A stretch of 64,000 bases of DNA from IOR16 sp963521065 (lineage in GTDB: Bacteria; Bacillota; Clostridia; Peptostreptococcales; Anaerovoracaceae): assembly GCA_963521065.1 (NCBI GenBank), contig CAUQTI010000014.1:1-64000 (forward strand). The letters are read 5' to 3'. The translations under genes and the position numbers were made by a program. A model generated the notes under the pieces. It made no database searches and had not been told where the DNA came from. It saw only the letters and a program-made list of their open reading frames with translations. Shown piece after piece: positions 17,652 to 27,290 of the stretch (within the stretch, counting starts at the first letter, position 1; each line of letters starts with the position of its first letter).

Positions 17652-19370
17652 TTACATCTTTTCCGGGGCCTGCATGCCAAGCAATGCCAGACCATTTTTT
17701 ATCGTTTGCTTTGCCGCATAAGTCAATACCAGCTTTGCATGTTTTTCTGCTTCATTGTCCACCAAAATATGCTCATCATGATAAAATTTATTAAAGCTCT
17801 GTGCAATATCTACTATGTGTCTCGTAACAACAGAAGGTTCATATTTATCAGCAGCATCCGCAATCACCTGAGGGAAGCGATAAATCAATTTTGCAAGCTG
17901 ATATGCACTGTCTCCCGCAATGTGCGTCAAATCTAAATCATTTACATGCAGCAGAGCTTTATCAGTATCTTCTTTTGCATTTCTCAGGACGCTTGCAGCT
18001 CTTGCGTGAGTGTACTGTACATACGGTCCCGTTTCTCCTTCAAAGTTCAATACCTTATCCCATGAAAATACGTAATCTTTGATTCTTCCATTGGAAAGCT
18101 CCTGGAAAATAACAGCACCGATTCCGACCTGACGTGCAGTTTCTTCCACATTTTCTGTATTTACATTCTTTTCTAAAATGACTTTCTTTGTCTGCTCAAC
18201 AGCACGGCTTAATACCTCTTCCAAGAATACTACGCGGCCATGTCTTGTAGACATAGTACCTTCCTCAAGGCTTACAAGGCCAAACGGAATATGAACGCAG
18301 TCCTTTGCCCATTCATAGCCCATCAATTCCACGACTTTAAACCACTGCTGAAAATGCAGATTTTGCTGGGAGGCGACAATATAGAGGTTTTTATAGAAGT
18401 GATAGGTTTCCTTTCGATAAATCGCAGCGGCAATGTCTCTCGTAATGTACAGCGTAGACCCATCGCTTTTCGTAATCAATGCCGGAGATAAGTTGTATTC
18501 TTCTAAATCAACAATCTGTGCGCCTTCCGACTGCTTTAAAAGTTCTTTTTCTTTCAGCTCGTCCAAAACACGTCCCATCTTATCAGAATAGAAGCTTTCA
18601 CCTGCATAGGAATCAAATTCAATGCCTAACATTTTATACACACGAGCAAATTCTTTTAAGCTCTCATCACGGAACCACTGCCATAATGCAGTTTCCTCTT
18701 CCGCACCCTGTTCGAGCTTGGTAAAAGTAGCACGCGCTTCATCGTCCAAAGTCGGGTCATTTTCTACTTCCTCGTGAAATTTTACGTAATATCCAAGCAA
18801 AGTTTTAATTGGTTCATTCGTAACATCTTCTTTATTTCCCCAATGCCGATAAGCAACAATCATTTTCCCAAATTGCGTTCCATAGTCTCCTAAGTGGTTA
18901 ATACGCACCGTATCGTAACCTAGAAAATCATGAATCTTGTAAAGGGAGTTACCGATTACAGTACTGCGAATATGGCCAATATGGAATGGCTTTGCAATAT
19001 TCGGAGAAGAAAATTCCACAATTACAGTTTTTCCTTTTCCCAAATCTGATGCACCGTAATTTTCTTTCTGTTCGACAACGAAACTCAAGAGCTCTTTTGT
19101 AAATTCTTCCCGATTCAGAAAAAGATTTACATAAGCATTCACCTGCTCTACCTTAAGAAAAAGAGAATTGCCCTCGAGCTTTTCGCAAATTGCGCTTGCA
19201 ATCATAGCCGGCGCTTTACGCATCGTTTTCGCAAGCCGAAAACATGGAAATGCATAATCACCCATCTTTGTATCGGATGGTATTTCTATCATCTTTTCAA
19301 TTTCTTCTTTACTCAACCCCTCAATATGAGGCGTTAGGCACTCCGCAATCTGTGCTTTCATATTCAGCAT
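17652..19370 (-). CDS. argS: Arginyl-tRNA synthetase
   Basis: About 572 residues, a class I synthetase that charges tRNA-Arg. It has the N-terminal Add1 domain, the HIGH signature in SSPNIAKPFHIGHIRST, and an anticodon-binding C-terminus ending in GMQAPEKM. The KMSKS loop reads GTMSTRHG: the usual first Lys is Thr, while a Lys stands before HIGH (AKPFHIGH), a known compensating arrangement in ArgRS. I place the start at ATG 19370 because GGGAGG lies 8 bp upstream; the upstream TTG/GTG region of 9 codons has no site. No T-box leader precedes it. Confidence 0.95.
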   Translation of the reverse strand: MLNMKAQIAECLTPHIEGLSKEEIEKMIEIPSDTKMGDYAFPCFRLAKTMRKAPAMIASAICEKLEGNSLFLKVEQVNAYVNLFLNREEFTKELLSFVVEQKENYGASDLGKGKTVIVEFSSPNIAKPFHIGHIRSTVIGNSLYKIHDFLGYDTVRINHLGDYGTQFGKMIVAYRHWGNKEDVTNEPIKTLLGYYVKFHEEVENDPTLDDEARATFTKLEQGAEEETALWQWFRDESLKEFARVYKMLGIEFDSYAGESFYSDKMGRVLDELKEKELLKQSEGAQIVDLEEYNLSPALITKSDGSTLYITRDIAAAIYRKETYHFYKNLYIVASQQNLHFQQWFKVVELMGYEWAKDCVHIPFGLVSLEEGTMSTRHGRVVFLEEVLSRAVEQTKKVILEKNVNTENVEETARQVGIGAVIFQELSNGRIKDYVFSWDKVLNFEGETGPYVQYTHARAASVLRNAKEDTDKALLHVNDLDLTHIAGDSAYQLAKLIYRFPQVIADAADKYEPSVVTRHIVDIAQSFNKFYHDEHILVDNEAEKHAKLVLTYAAKQTIKNGLALLGMQAPEKM

Positions 19371-19404
19371 CTGTTTTTCCTCCCTGCTTCTATACAACTT
19401 TATC

Positions 19405-19845
19405 TTATCGCTTGATTAAATCCTCTTCGGAAATAACCTTGATTCCTTTTTCCCTCAGCAATTTTGTAAAAAGCCCCGCTCCCGGAACCAGTCGTCCTTG
19501 AAAGGTTCCATCGTAAATTTCATTGCTTCCGCAAGAAGGGCTTTTTGCTTTCAATATTGCCATATCAATCACTTCTCCCAATCGAAGCGCCTCTTTTAGT
19601 GCTGCATCATACGCTAGATGTGCCCCTTTTTCAAAGGCTTCGGTTACATCCTCGCCCTTTTGATTTCTTACTGTTTTTCCTATCACTTCGGAAGGTGCCC
19701 TCGGCACGCTCAACCCGCCGTCTACTTCGGGACAAACAGCGATATATGATTTCCCATCCAAAAAAAATTTTGTTTCCTCAGATGCTTGGCTTACTCCATT
19801 ATAGCGGCAGCACTGCCCTAACAGGCATGCACTTACAATATACAT
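19405..19845 (-). CDS. DUF523 family protein
   Basis: 146 residues with the family's Cys pattern: SACLLGQCCRYNG, AVCPEVDGGLSVPR and AKSPSCGS. The spacing of the cysteines suggests an Fe-S cluster or a sulfur-handling site, but no activity is firmly assigned to stand-alone DUF523 proteins. It lies 14 bp after mutS2 and 34 bp before argS, so it is probably co-transcribed with both. Confidence 0.88.
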   Translation of the reverse strand: MYIVSACLLGQCCRYNGVSQASEETKFFLDGKSYIAVCPEVDGGLSVPRAPSEVIGKTVRNQKGEDVTEAFEKGAHLAYDAALKEALRLGEVIDMAILKAKSPSCGSNEIYDGTFQGRLVPGAGLFTKLLREKGIKVISEEDLIKR

Positions 19846-19859
19846 TCTTTTTCCTCCGC

Positions 19860-22229
19860 TTACTTTAAGGTGACAACAGTAACGCCGTCTCCTCCTTCAT
19901 TGTACTCCCCTTTTCGGTATTTTTCCACATGCTTATGGCGACGGAAAAGCTGAGCGAGCCCATCTCTTAAAATCCCGGTTCCGCGTCCATGAATTACAGT
20001 CACTTCTTTTAATCCTGCCATAAATGCATCATCCAAATATTTATCAACCTCCATCGAGGCATCATCCAAATTCTTTCCGATTACATTCATACTGATAGAA
20101 ATGGACTGTGCCTTGCTTCGGTAAAGTGCACCGTATCTTGCCTTTGCCTTTTCTTTTTTTGTCACATTTTCTTGAATCTTAGAAATCTGCTTTAAATTGA
20201 CAGTAATCTTCAATAGACCGACCTGTACCTGCAAATCTCCTTTATCATCCGGAAGTGTGAGCACGTTTCCTTTTTGATCCAGAGAAAGCAGCCGTACCCG
20301 ATCCCCAAGTTTCAGCTCACCGGCCCTGACAGGGCTGTTATTTTCAGGTGTCACATAATGGTCTTTATAGCGTTCTCCTGCACTGCGCAGCCTGCTCCTT
20401 GCCTGCTCCTGCCTCCGGTTTTGCTCAGAAGGATCCTTTATTTTCTGCAGCTCTCTTAGCTCTTTTTGTACCTGATCAGAAAATTCCTTCGCCTCACGGA
20501 CCATTTCGCGCGCTTCTTCTCTCGCATTTTGAAGAATCTTTTCTTTCTGCGCTTTGAATCGTTCTTCCTTAAGCTCAAGCTCTTCCTTTTTACGCTTCAT
20601 CTCTAATTTTAAGGCAAGTGCTTCGTCACGTTCTTCTTCTGCTGCGATTTTATCTTTCTCAATGGTTGTGATGACTTCTTCAAACTCAATGTCTCCCTCT
20701 TCCAACAGGCTCTTCGCATGCTCGATGATTCCATCCGGCAATCCAAGCTTTCTTGATATTTCAAACGCGTTTGACTTTCCCGGTACCCCGATAGAAAGCC
20801 GATACGTCGGGCTCAAAGTCTCTACATTAAATTCCATAGATGCATTCTGTACTCTGTAAGAAGACAGGGCATATTTTTTCAATTCTGTATAGTGTGTCGT
20901 CGCAATCGTTTTTGCGCCTTTTCCATAGAGATTTTCTAAAATTGAAATTGCCAGTGCCGCGCCTTCTGTCGGATCGGTTCCTGCCCCTAGTTCATCTAAT
21001 AGCACCAGTGTATTCTGCCGGCTTTCCTCCACAATCTGCACAATGTTGTTCATATGTGAGGAAAAAGTGCTCAAGCTCTGCTCAATGCTCTGTTCATCAC
21101 CAATGTCTGCAAAAACTTGTTCCAAAACAGGAAGCTCCGTCCCATCTGACGCAGGGACGTGAAGGCCAGATTGTGCCATCAGTATAAAAATTCCAACTGT
21201 TTTTAAAGTTACTGTCTTTCCGCCCGTATTCGGCCCGGTAATAATCAGGGTGTCATATTCTTTTCCGAGTGCTATGTTAATCGGCACAGCTTTCTTCAAA
21301 TCGATCAGAGGATGTCTCCCATTTTTTATTCGGAGAATCCCTTTTGTGTTCATCTTTGGCTCCATTGCTTTTTGCGATACTGATAGCTTCCCTTTCGAAA
21401 AAATAAAGTCCATTTGAACTAAAAGCTTCTGATTATTTAAAAGTTCTTGATAAATTTGCCCAATCCTTTGTGAAAACGCTTCTAAAATACGCTGTATCTC
21501 TTTTTTTTCGGCTAGCTCCATCTCTCGCAGCTCATTATTGAGGTTTACAATGGCCTGCGGCTCAATAAACAGCGTCGCTCCGGTCGAAGATTGATCGTGA
21601 ATAATACCGGAAAATTTGCTTCTATGTTCCTGTTTTACAGGCACAACGTATCTTCCCTGCCGCATCGTCACAATCGCATCCTGTAAAAATGTGCGGTTCT
21701 CCGATGCATTTAAAATGCTGGTCATCTTTGCCTTAATCGCATCATTATGTCTTAGAATCGTGCGACGTATCCGCTTCAATTCTGCACTTGCGCTATCTGC
21801 CATCTCATCCTCAGATAAAATACAGCGGTCAATTTCATCTTCTAAGCGTTTATCCACGAATATTGCCTCGGAAAAGCCTTGCATACGCGGCAAATTAGGC
21901 AAATCACTCTTTAGAAAGACAGCGGCGCTTCTCGCAGCCTGCAAGTTGTACAAAATCTCAAGCAGCTGACGCATTGTCAGAGTTCCGCCCTTATAGGCAA
22001 AATAAACGGTATCTTTTATATCATAAAATCCACCTAAAGGGAGGGGTCCCTTATGCATAATAACGGAAACCGCCTCCGTGGTTTCCGTTAACTGTTCCTG
22101 AATTTGATACACATCAATAGAAGGCTTTAATTCCTCAATCATTTTCTTCGTAAGGGAGGAAGCTGCCTGGGCTGATAATCTCTCTATGATTTTATTATAT
22201 TCTAATACCCGATATGCCTTTTGATTCAT
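19860..22229 (-). CDS. mutS2: Endonuclease MutS2 (ribosome rescue factor RqcU type)
   Basis: 789 residues. MutS-like core with Walker A (TGPNTGGKTVTLKT) and Walker B (TLVLLDELGAGTDPTEG), then a long charged coiled coil (about 510-620), a KOW-like segment (LKLGDRVRLLSLDQKG) and a C-terminal Smr domain (VTVIHGRGTGILRDGL). The mismatch-binding N-terminal domain of MutS is absent, as usual for MutS2. In Bacillus this protein splits collided ribosomes; a role against recombination is also reported. It follows the ZapA-like gene by 5 bp. Confidence 0.95.
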   Translation of the reverse strand: MNQKAYRVLEYNKIIERLSAQAASSLTKKMIEELKPSIDVYQIQEQLTETTEAVSVIMHKGPLPLGGFYDIKDTVYFAYKGGTLTMRQLLEILYNLQAARSAAVFLKSDLPNLPRMQGFSEAIFVDKRLEDEIDRCILSEDEMADSASAELKRIRRTILRHNDAIKAKMTSILNASENRTFLQDAIVTMRQGRYVVPVKQEHRSKFSGIIHDQSSTGATLFIEPQAIVNLNNELREMELAEKKEIQRILEAFSQRIGQIYQELLNNQKLLVQMDFIFSKGKLSVSQKAMEPKMNTKGILRIKNGRHPLIDLKKAVPINIALGKEYDTLIITGPNTGGKTVTLKTVGIFILMAQSGLHVPASDGTELPVLEQVFADIGDEQSIEQSLSTFSSHMNNIVQIVEESRQNTLVLLDELGAGTDPTEGAALAISILENLYGKGAKTIATTHYTELKKYALSSYRVQNASMEFNVETLSPTYRLSIGVPGKSNAFEISRKLGLPDGIIEHAKSLLEEGDIEFEEVITTIEKDKIAAEEERDEALALKLEMKRKKEELELKEERFKAQKEKILQNAREEAREMVREAKEFSDQVQKELRELQKIKDPSEQNRRQEQARSRLRSAGERYKDHYVTPENNSPVRAGELKLGDRVRLLSLDQKGNVLTLPDDKGDLQVQVGLLKITVNLKQISKIQENVTKKEKAKARYGALYRSKAQSISISMNVIGKNLDDASMEVDKYLDDAFMAGLKEVTVIHGRGTGILRDGLAQLFRRHKHVEKYRKGEYNEGGDGVTVVTLK

Positions 22230-22234
22230 GTATA

Positions 22235-22855
22235 TTACTCCATCATTTTTTTATAGCGATCCAATTCTCCTTTTAACTGAATGTTTTCCATTTGCAGGTC
22301 AAAAAAGCTGCTCTCGACATCTCTGCATTTTGCTTCCAGTTCTTTTACGATAGAAGAATTTGACATTTTATTTTCTTCTTGTGCTTTCATACGTTCTATC
22401 AGCGTTTCATTTTTTCGAGTAAGTGTCTCGCACTGCTCCTGCAGCGTTTTTAATTTTGCAGATAACTGACTCGCTTCCGCTGTTTTTTCATTAAAGAGCA
22501 GCTGCAGCTGATCCCTATGTTCCATGCTGCTTTGCGCATCCTCTTTGTACTGTAAAAAATTCTTCTTTGCTTCATCCCAAAGTTCTACATAATGCTTGGT
22601 ATCCTTGTCCAGCTGGACATTTTTCTGTCTTAGAGACTGGATTTCTTCAAGCGCGCTGAAATAATCGTCAGCCACATTTACAGCAGAAAGCACTGCTAAG
22701 GATGACGTTGAAGTCGTGGGTAAAACCGCAGCGATTTCATTCATCCTGCGGTCTACATGATCCGCAACCTTCATAATGTGCTCTCTTGGCATATCGCCTG
22801 AAATGATATATTCCTGGCCATAAATTCTGACAGTCACCTTATTCTTGTCTTCCAT
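22235..22855 (-). CDS. ZapA-like cell division protein with long coiled coil
   Basis: 206 residues. Residues 1-75 (KVTVRIYGQEYIISGDMPREHIMKVADHVDRRM..., AVNVADDYF) match the ZapA head domain that bundles FtsZ filaments. ZapA proteins are usually 85-110 residues; here an uninterrupted predicted coiled coil (about 75-205) roughly doubles the length. The gene sits between pheT and mutS2, the usual place in Firmicutes, where zapA follows pheST. A longer coiled-coil ZapA could space FtsZ filaments more widely. Confidence 0.85.
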   Translation of the reverse strand: MEDKNKVTVRIYGQEYIISGDMPREHIMKVADHVDRRMNEIAAVLPTTSTSSLAVLSAVNVADDYFSALEEIQSLRQKNVQLDKDTKHYVELWDEAKKNFLQYKEDAQSSMEHRDQLQLLFNEKTAEASQLSAKLKTLQEQCETLTRKNETLIERMKAQEENKMSNSSIVKELEAKCRDVESSFFDLQMENIQLKGELDRYKKMME

Positions 22856-22879
22856 AGAAAATGTCCGCCTTTCTGTCTA

Positions 22880-25312
22880 TTACATTTCACGCAGCACTGC
22901 GTGGCATTCTTCTTTTAATGCAGTCAATATCTTATTGTTGACCTTTGTGACTTCTTCCTCTGTCAAGGTTCGGTCTGCTGCACGATAAGTCAGGGTGAAG
23001 GCCACGCTTTTCGTTCCAGAAGCCAGCTGTTTCCCTCTGTACACATCAAACAAAGCGACCTTTTCCAGTAAATCTCCACCATGTGCTTTAATGATGGATT
23101 CTAAATCACACACGCAATTTTCTTCTTCAACCGTCAAAGCAAGATCGCGTGTCATCGCCGGATATTTCGGAAGCGGCCGGTAAAATTTTTCTGTATTTGC
23201 TTTTTGTGCGAGCAGGTCAAAATTCAATTCACAGCAGACAGCTCTTGCTCCGATTCCATATTTTTCAAGAACGTCCGGATGAATTTCCCCAATAATGCCG
23301 ATTTCCACGCAGTCATATACAATTGATGCACAGCGCCCAGGATGAAACGTATCAATCTTTGCTTCAGGAACATAGCGGCATTCACCTATTCCTAATTTAT
23401 TCAAAAATTCGGTTACCATACCTTTTAATACAAAGAAATCTTTCCCCGGGCCATAAGTGCCAATGCAAACAGATTCTTTTTCCTCTGGAAGCGGATTGCC
23501 GCCATTATGGTTGTTCAAGAAAATCGTTCCGATTTCAAAGGCAACTGCTGTTTCATTATTTCTGCTGTAATTTCTCGTTAAAACATCCAGCATATTCGGA
23601 AGCAGTGTGGTCCGCATTACACTGGTGTCTTCTCCCAGCGGATTTAGGAGCTTAATCAACTTTCTGCCTTCTGCATCTTCTTTCATCCGAATAGAATCTA
23701 ATCCCTTTGGACTTACAAAAGAGTAAGTTTGAATCTCACAAGCTCCCAGTGCAGTCAGGGCTTCTTTTGACAAATCTCTCAAAGACCGCTTTTCAGATTT
23801 ACCTGCCTCGGAATTTCCGCGCGGTAAAGTCAAAGGTAAACGGTCATAGCCATAAATTCTTGCAACTTCCTCTACAAAGTCGATTTCGGCTTCCAAATCC
23901 AAACGCACTGTAGGCGGAGTTACCGTGATTGTATTTCCAAAGTGTACTGTTTTCATTTCCAAACGACGGAAAATCTCCGTCATCTCTTTTGCAGATAATT
24001 CTACCCCTAGCATCTGGTTTACTCTGTCCACTCTAACCTTGACTGCTTCTGCTTCTTTTTCAACGGGATATACATCAACTGCACCTTTTAGGACTTTTCC
24101 CGCACCTAAAATTTCAATCAAGCGGCAAACACGATCACAAGCTTCTTCCGCTAAATTTGAATCAATTCCTTTTTCAAAGCGTGAGGAAGCTTCGGTTCGA
24201 AGCCCCAATTTTTTTGAGGTGCTCCGAATGCTGTCTGCATTAAAATTTGCACCTTCAATCAAGATGGTCTTTGTATCCTCCATGATTTCCGAATTTTGAC
24301 CACCCATTACACCGGCAATCGCAACCGCTCTCTGTTCATCCTTAATCAGAAGCATTTCTTTTGAGAGTTTACGCTCTGTTCCGTCCAGCGTAACAAAGAT
24401 CTCACCATCTTGCGCTGTATCTACGCAAATTTTTCCGCCTTTAATATTGCGGATATCAAATGCATGCATCGGCTGCCCGTATTCAAGCATAACGTAATTC
24501 GTAATATCAACAATATTGTTAATCGGGCGCATACCTGCATACATAAGACGCTGCTGCAGCCACCATGGCGACTGCTCTATTTTTACATCCGTTACAACTC
24601 TCGCTACATAACGGCTGCAAAGCTCCGGAGACTTTATTTCTACTTCTATATGCTCTTTGCTTTTTCCTTCTCCCTTTTCCTCACAGCGCGTGTCTGGATA
24701 AGAAAAGTCTGTATCAAAAGTAGCGGCTGTTTCTCTTGCCATGCCAATCATGGATAAGCAATCCGGACGGTTTGGTGTAATTTCAAAATCCACCACTTCG
24801 CCTTTTAACTGCAAAGCCTCTGCGATTTCAACACCTAATGGGTACTCCTGATCTAAAATCCAAATTCCGTCCCTGTGCGCTACAGGAATCACCTTGTCTT
24901 CAAAGCCCAGTTCACTTGCCGAGCAAAGCATTCCAAAGGATTCTACGCCTCGAAGCTTTCCTTTTTTGATTGTAACACCCTCCGGTTTTTTCGGTTGTCC
25001 GTGAAGAGGTCCCGGAATCCGGCTTCCATGCAGTGCAACCGGAACATAGTCACCTACCGCAATATTAGAGGCTCCCGTTACAATCTGAACCGGTTCTTCA
25101 TTTCCCGTATCAATCTTTGTAATCACTAGCTTGTCTGCATCCGGGTGCTTCTCGATGGATAGAATTTTTCCTACAACTACTTTCTCAATGTTCTCTCCAA
25201 ACATCTCCACTGTTTCCAGATTGGAGCCGGACATAATCATACGATCACAGAACTGTTCTGTATCCACATCGATTTTTGTATATTCTTTTAACCATTGAAC
25301 AGGTACTAACAT
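22880..25312 (-). CDS. pheT: Phenylalanyl-tRNA synthetase, beta subunit
   Basis: 810 residues with the full bacterial beta-chain layout: an OB-fold tRNA-binding domain (about 40-150), B3/B4 editing domain (about 210-390), B5 domain, the catalytic-like core, and a C-terminal FDX-ACB anticodon domain (YPAMTRDLALTVEEE to the end). Works with PheS as an alpha2-beta2 enzyme. ATG 25312 follows ACGGAGGGATAAT. It is 18 bp downstream of pheS, in one operon. Confidence 0.96.
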   Translation of the reverse strand: MLVPVQWLKEYTKIDVDTEQFCDRMIMSGSNLETVEMFGENIEKVVVGKILSIEKHPDADKLVITKIDTGNEEPVQIVTGASNIAVGDYVPVALHGSRIPGPLHGQPKKPEGVTIKKGKLRGVESFGMLCSASELGFEDKVIPVAHRDGIWILDQEYPLGVEIAEALQLKGEVVDFEITPNRPDCLSMIGMARETAATFDTDFSYPDTRCEEKGEGKSKEHIEVEIKSPELCSRYVARVVTDVKIEQSPWWLQQRLMYAGMRPINNIVDITNYVMLEYGQPMHAFDIRNIKGGKICVDTAQDGEIFVTLDGTERKLSKEMLLIKDEQRAVAIAGVMGGQNSEIMEDTKTILIEGANFNADSIRSTSKKLGLRTEASSRFEKGIDSNLAEEACDRVCRLIEILGAGKVLKGAVDVYPVEKEAEAVKVRVDRVNQMLGVELSAKEMTEIFRRLEMKTVHFGNTITVTPPTVRLDLEAEIDFVEEVARIYGYDRLPLTLPRGNSEAGKSEKRSLRDLSKEALTALGACEIQTYSFVSPKGLDSIRMKEDAEGRKLIKLLNPLGEDTSVMRTTLLPNMLDVLTRNYSRNNETAVAFEIGTIFLNNHNGGNPLPEEKESVCIGTYGPGKDFFVLKGMVTEFLNKLGIGECRYVPEAKIDTFHPGRCASIVYDCVEIGIIGEIHPDVLEKYGIGARAVCCELNFDLLAQKANTEKFYRPLPKYPAMTRDLALTVEEENCVCDLESIIKAHGGDLLEKVALFDVYRGKQLASGTKSVAFTLTYRAADRTLTEEEVTKVNNKILTALKEECHAVLREM

Positions 25313-25330
25313 ATTATCCCTCCGTTTTTA

Positions 25331-26353
25331 TTATTTGAACTGCTGGATGAAACGCATATCATTTTCATAGAATAAACGGATATCTTCCACCCCATATTTC
25401 AACATAGCGATTCGTTCGACACCCATTCCAAATGCGAATCCAGTATATTTTTCTGTATCCACATGGCCTACTGCCAGTACATTTGGATGTACCATTCCGC
25501 AGCCTAAAATTTCAATCCAACCGCTTCCTTTGCATACTTTACAGCCTTTTCCCCCACATTTAAAGCAAGAAACGTCCATCTCTGCGGATGGCTCTGTGAA
25601 CGGAAAATGATGCGGACGGAATTTCGTCTTGGCACTTGACCCGAACATCTGCTTTGCAAAAGAATCCAAAGTACCCTTTAAATCAGCCATTGAGATCCCT
25701 TCATCGACAACCAGTCCCTCCACTTGATGGAACATCGGTGAATGCGTTGCGTCAGGTGTATCGCAGCGGAAGCAGCGTCCCGGTGAAAGAACCTTAATCG
25801 GTGGATTGTCCTTCATCAAGGTACGAACCTGTACCGGTGAAGTCTGTGTCCGGAGCAGTACATCTTCTGTGATGTAGAAGGTATCCGTAAAATCTCTTGC
25901 CGGATGATTCGGTCCCGCATTTAGTGCGTCAAAATTATTAAAAACCGTCTCGATCTCCGGCCCTTCCGTAATACGAAATCCCATGCTCATAAACACCTTC
26001 GAGATTTCATCAATTGTAATGGAAATCGGATGCTTTACACCAAGCTCAATCAGTTTTCCCGGTTCTGTCACATCAATTTTTTCACTTTTTAATTTTGCAG
26101 ATTTTTGTACTTCTTTCATCTTTGCAAATTTTTCTTCAAGTATTGCTTCAATCTGAGAACGGGTGTTGTTGGCAACCTGGCCAAGTGCCTTACGGTCTTC
26201 CGGAGTCAAGCCTCCCATTCCTCTCAAAATCTCTGTAAGCTTTCCCTTCTTACCTAAAAACTTAATTCTTACATCTTCTGTTTGCCCCAAATCGGAAGCC
26301 TTATCCAATTGTTCTCTCGCTTCTTCCAGTATGGCTTTAAGCTGATTTTGCAT
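25331..26353 (-). CDS. pheS: Phenylalanyl-tRNA synthetase, alpha subunit
   Basis: About 340 residues from ATG 26353 (MQNQLKAILEEA), which has GGAGG 9 bp upstream; an ATG seven codons earlier overlaps the preceding gene and lacks a site. The N-terminal coiled coil binds tRNA. The class II catalytic core shows motif 2 (FRCDTPDATHSPMFHQVEGLVV) and motif 3 (GFAFGMGVERIAML). Cys pairs in CFKCGGKGCKVCKGSGW could hold a zinc ion, as in some PheS proteins. No T-box is visible upstream. Confidence 0.96.
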   Translation of the reverse strand: MQNQLKAILEEAREQLDKASDLGQTEDVRIKFLGKKGKLTEILRGMGGLTPEDRKALGQVANNTRSQIEAILEEKFAKMKEVQKSAKLKSEKIDVTEPGKLIELGVKHPISITIDEISKVFMSMGFRITEGPEIETVFNNFDALNAGPNHPARDFTDTFYITEDVLLRTQTSPVQVRTLMKDNPPIKVLSPGRCFRCDTPDATHSPMFHQVEGLVVDEGISMADLKGTLDSFAKQMFGSSAKTKFRPHHFPFTEPSAEMDVSCFKCGGKGCKVCKGSGWIEILGCGMVHPNVLAVGHVDTEKYTGFAFGMGVERIAMLKYGVEDIRLFYENDMRFIQQFK

Positions 26354-26370
26354 GCTGTTTATCCTCCATT

Positions 26371-27204
26371 TCATTGTTCACTTTGCTTCATTGCTCTTTG
26401 GCGAACCGTTTCATACATCAATATACCGGCTGCTACCGCAGCATTTAATGATTCTGCTCGGTCGTTCATAGGAATACAGACGGTTTCATCCGCTGCACGG
26501 ATAAATTCTTCACAAATACCGTTTCCTTCATTTCCGATTACCAAAGCAGCTTCTTCACGAAAATTTGCTCTATAGTAGATGCTGTCGGCTTGCATTACCG
26601 CAGCAAGAATGCGTTTTTTATACTTACGAAGATAATAAATGCTTTCCTCTGGCGTGTCCGTAAAAAATACAGGCAGCCGAAACAGCGCCCCCGCTGCCGA
26701 CCGTACCACCTTCGGAGAAAAAATATCTCCCGTTCCTTTGCATAGAATTGCTCCCTGAAATTTTGCCGCATCCGCAGTGCGCAAAATAGTTCCTAAATTT
26801 CCTGGATCTTGCAAGCGATCTAATACCAGCAGGTTTCCACTCACCGAATCGTTCTTTGGACAAAAGAAATCCGTTTCAGAATACTGAGGTTTTTTTACAA
26901 CACCTAAAACTCCCTGCGGTGTCATCGTTTCCCCTAGCTTTTCAAACAGCTTGTCGGAAAGGAGGCAAACATCAATCCCGCGCTTCTGAAATTTACTGAA
27001 TAAGTCCTTTAGCTCAAATGACTGCTCTTCTAAATCAGCCCTCATAAAAACTCGCCTAAGGTCGGCCTGATTATCCAAGGCCTCTCGCAGCAGGTTGGGT
27101 CCCTCAATCAGATATTGAGAAAGCTTCTCCCTCTGTTTTTTTTGTTGCAGCCCCAATGTTTCTTTAAAGAGTACATTGTCTGCGGATTGGATATTTTTTA
27201 CCAT
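26371..27204 (-). CDS. TrmH/SpoU family RNA 2'-O-methyltransferase
   Basis: About 277 residues from ATG 27204 (MVKNIQSADN), which has AGGGAAAAT upstream; a longer start at 27267 is less likely. An N-terminal substrate-binding domain (KLSQYLIEGPNLLREAL) precedes the SPOUT knot with its three motifs (LDRLQDPGNLGTILRTADA, VIGNEGNGI, IPMNDRAESLNAAVAAGI). The layout fits RlmB-like 23S rRNA methyltransferases commonly found just before pheS in Firmicutes. The exact nucleotide target cannot be read. Confidence 0.88.
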   Translation of the reverse strand: MVKNIQSADNVLFKETLGLQQKKQREKLSQYLIEGPNLLREALDNQADLRRVFMRADLEEQSFELKDLFSKFQKRGIDVCLLSDKLFEKLGETMTPQGVLGVVKKPQYSETDFFCPKNDSVSGNLLVLDRLQDPGNLGTILRTADAAKFQGAILCKGTGDIFSPKVVRSAAGALFRLPVFFTDTPEESIYYLRKYKKRILAAVMQADSIYYRANFREEAALVIGNEGNGICEEFIRAADETVCIPMNDRAESLNAAVAAGILMYETVRQRAMKQSEQ

Positions 27205-27290
27205 ATTTTCCCTAGCCTCATTCAATTTATTATTTATGGCATAATACAGAAAAAGAAGCCGGTTCATTTACCGGCTTCGATGATACACTT

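Noticed and set aside
26354..26374. T-box leader before pheST
   Set aside because: pheS starts within 18 bp of the methyltransferase stop, leaving no room.
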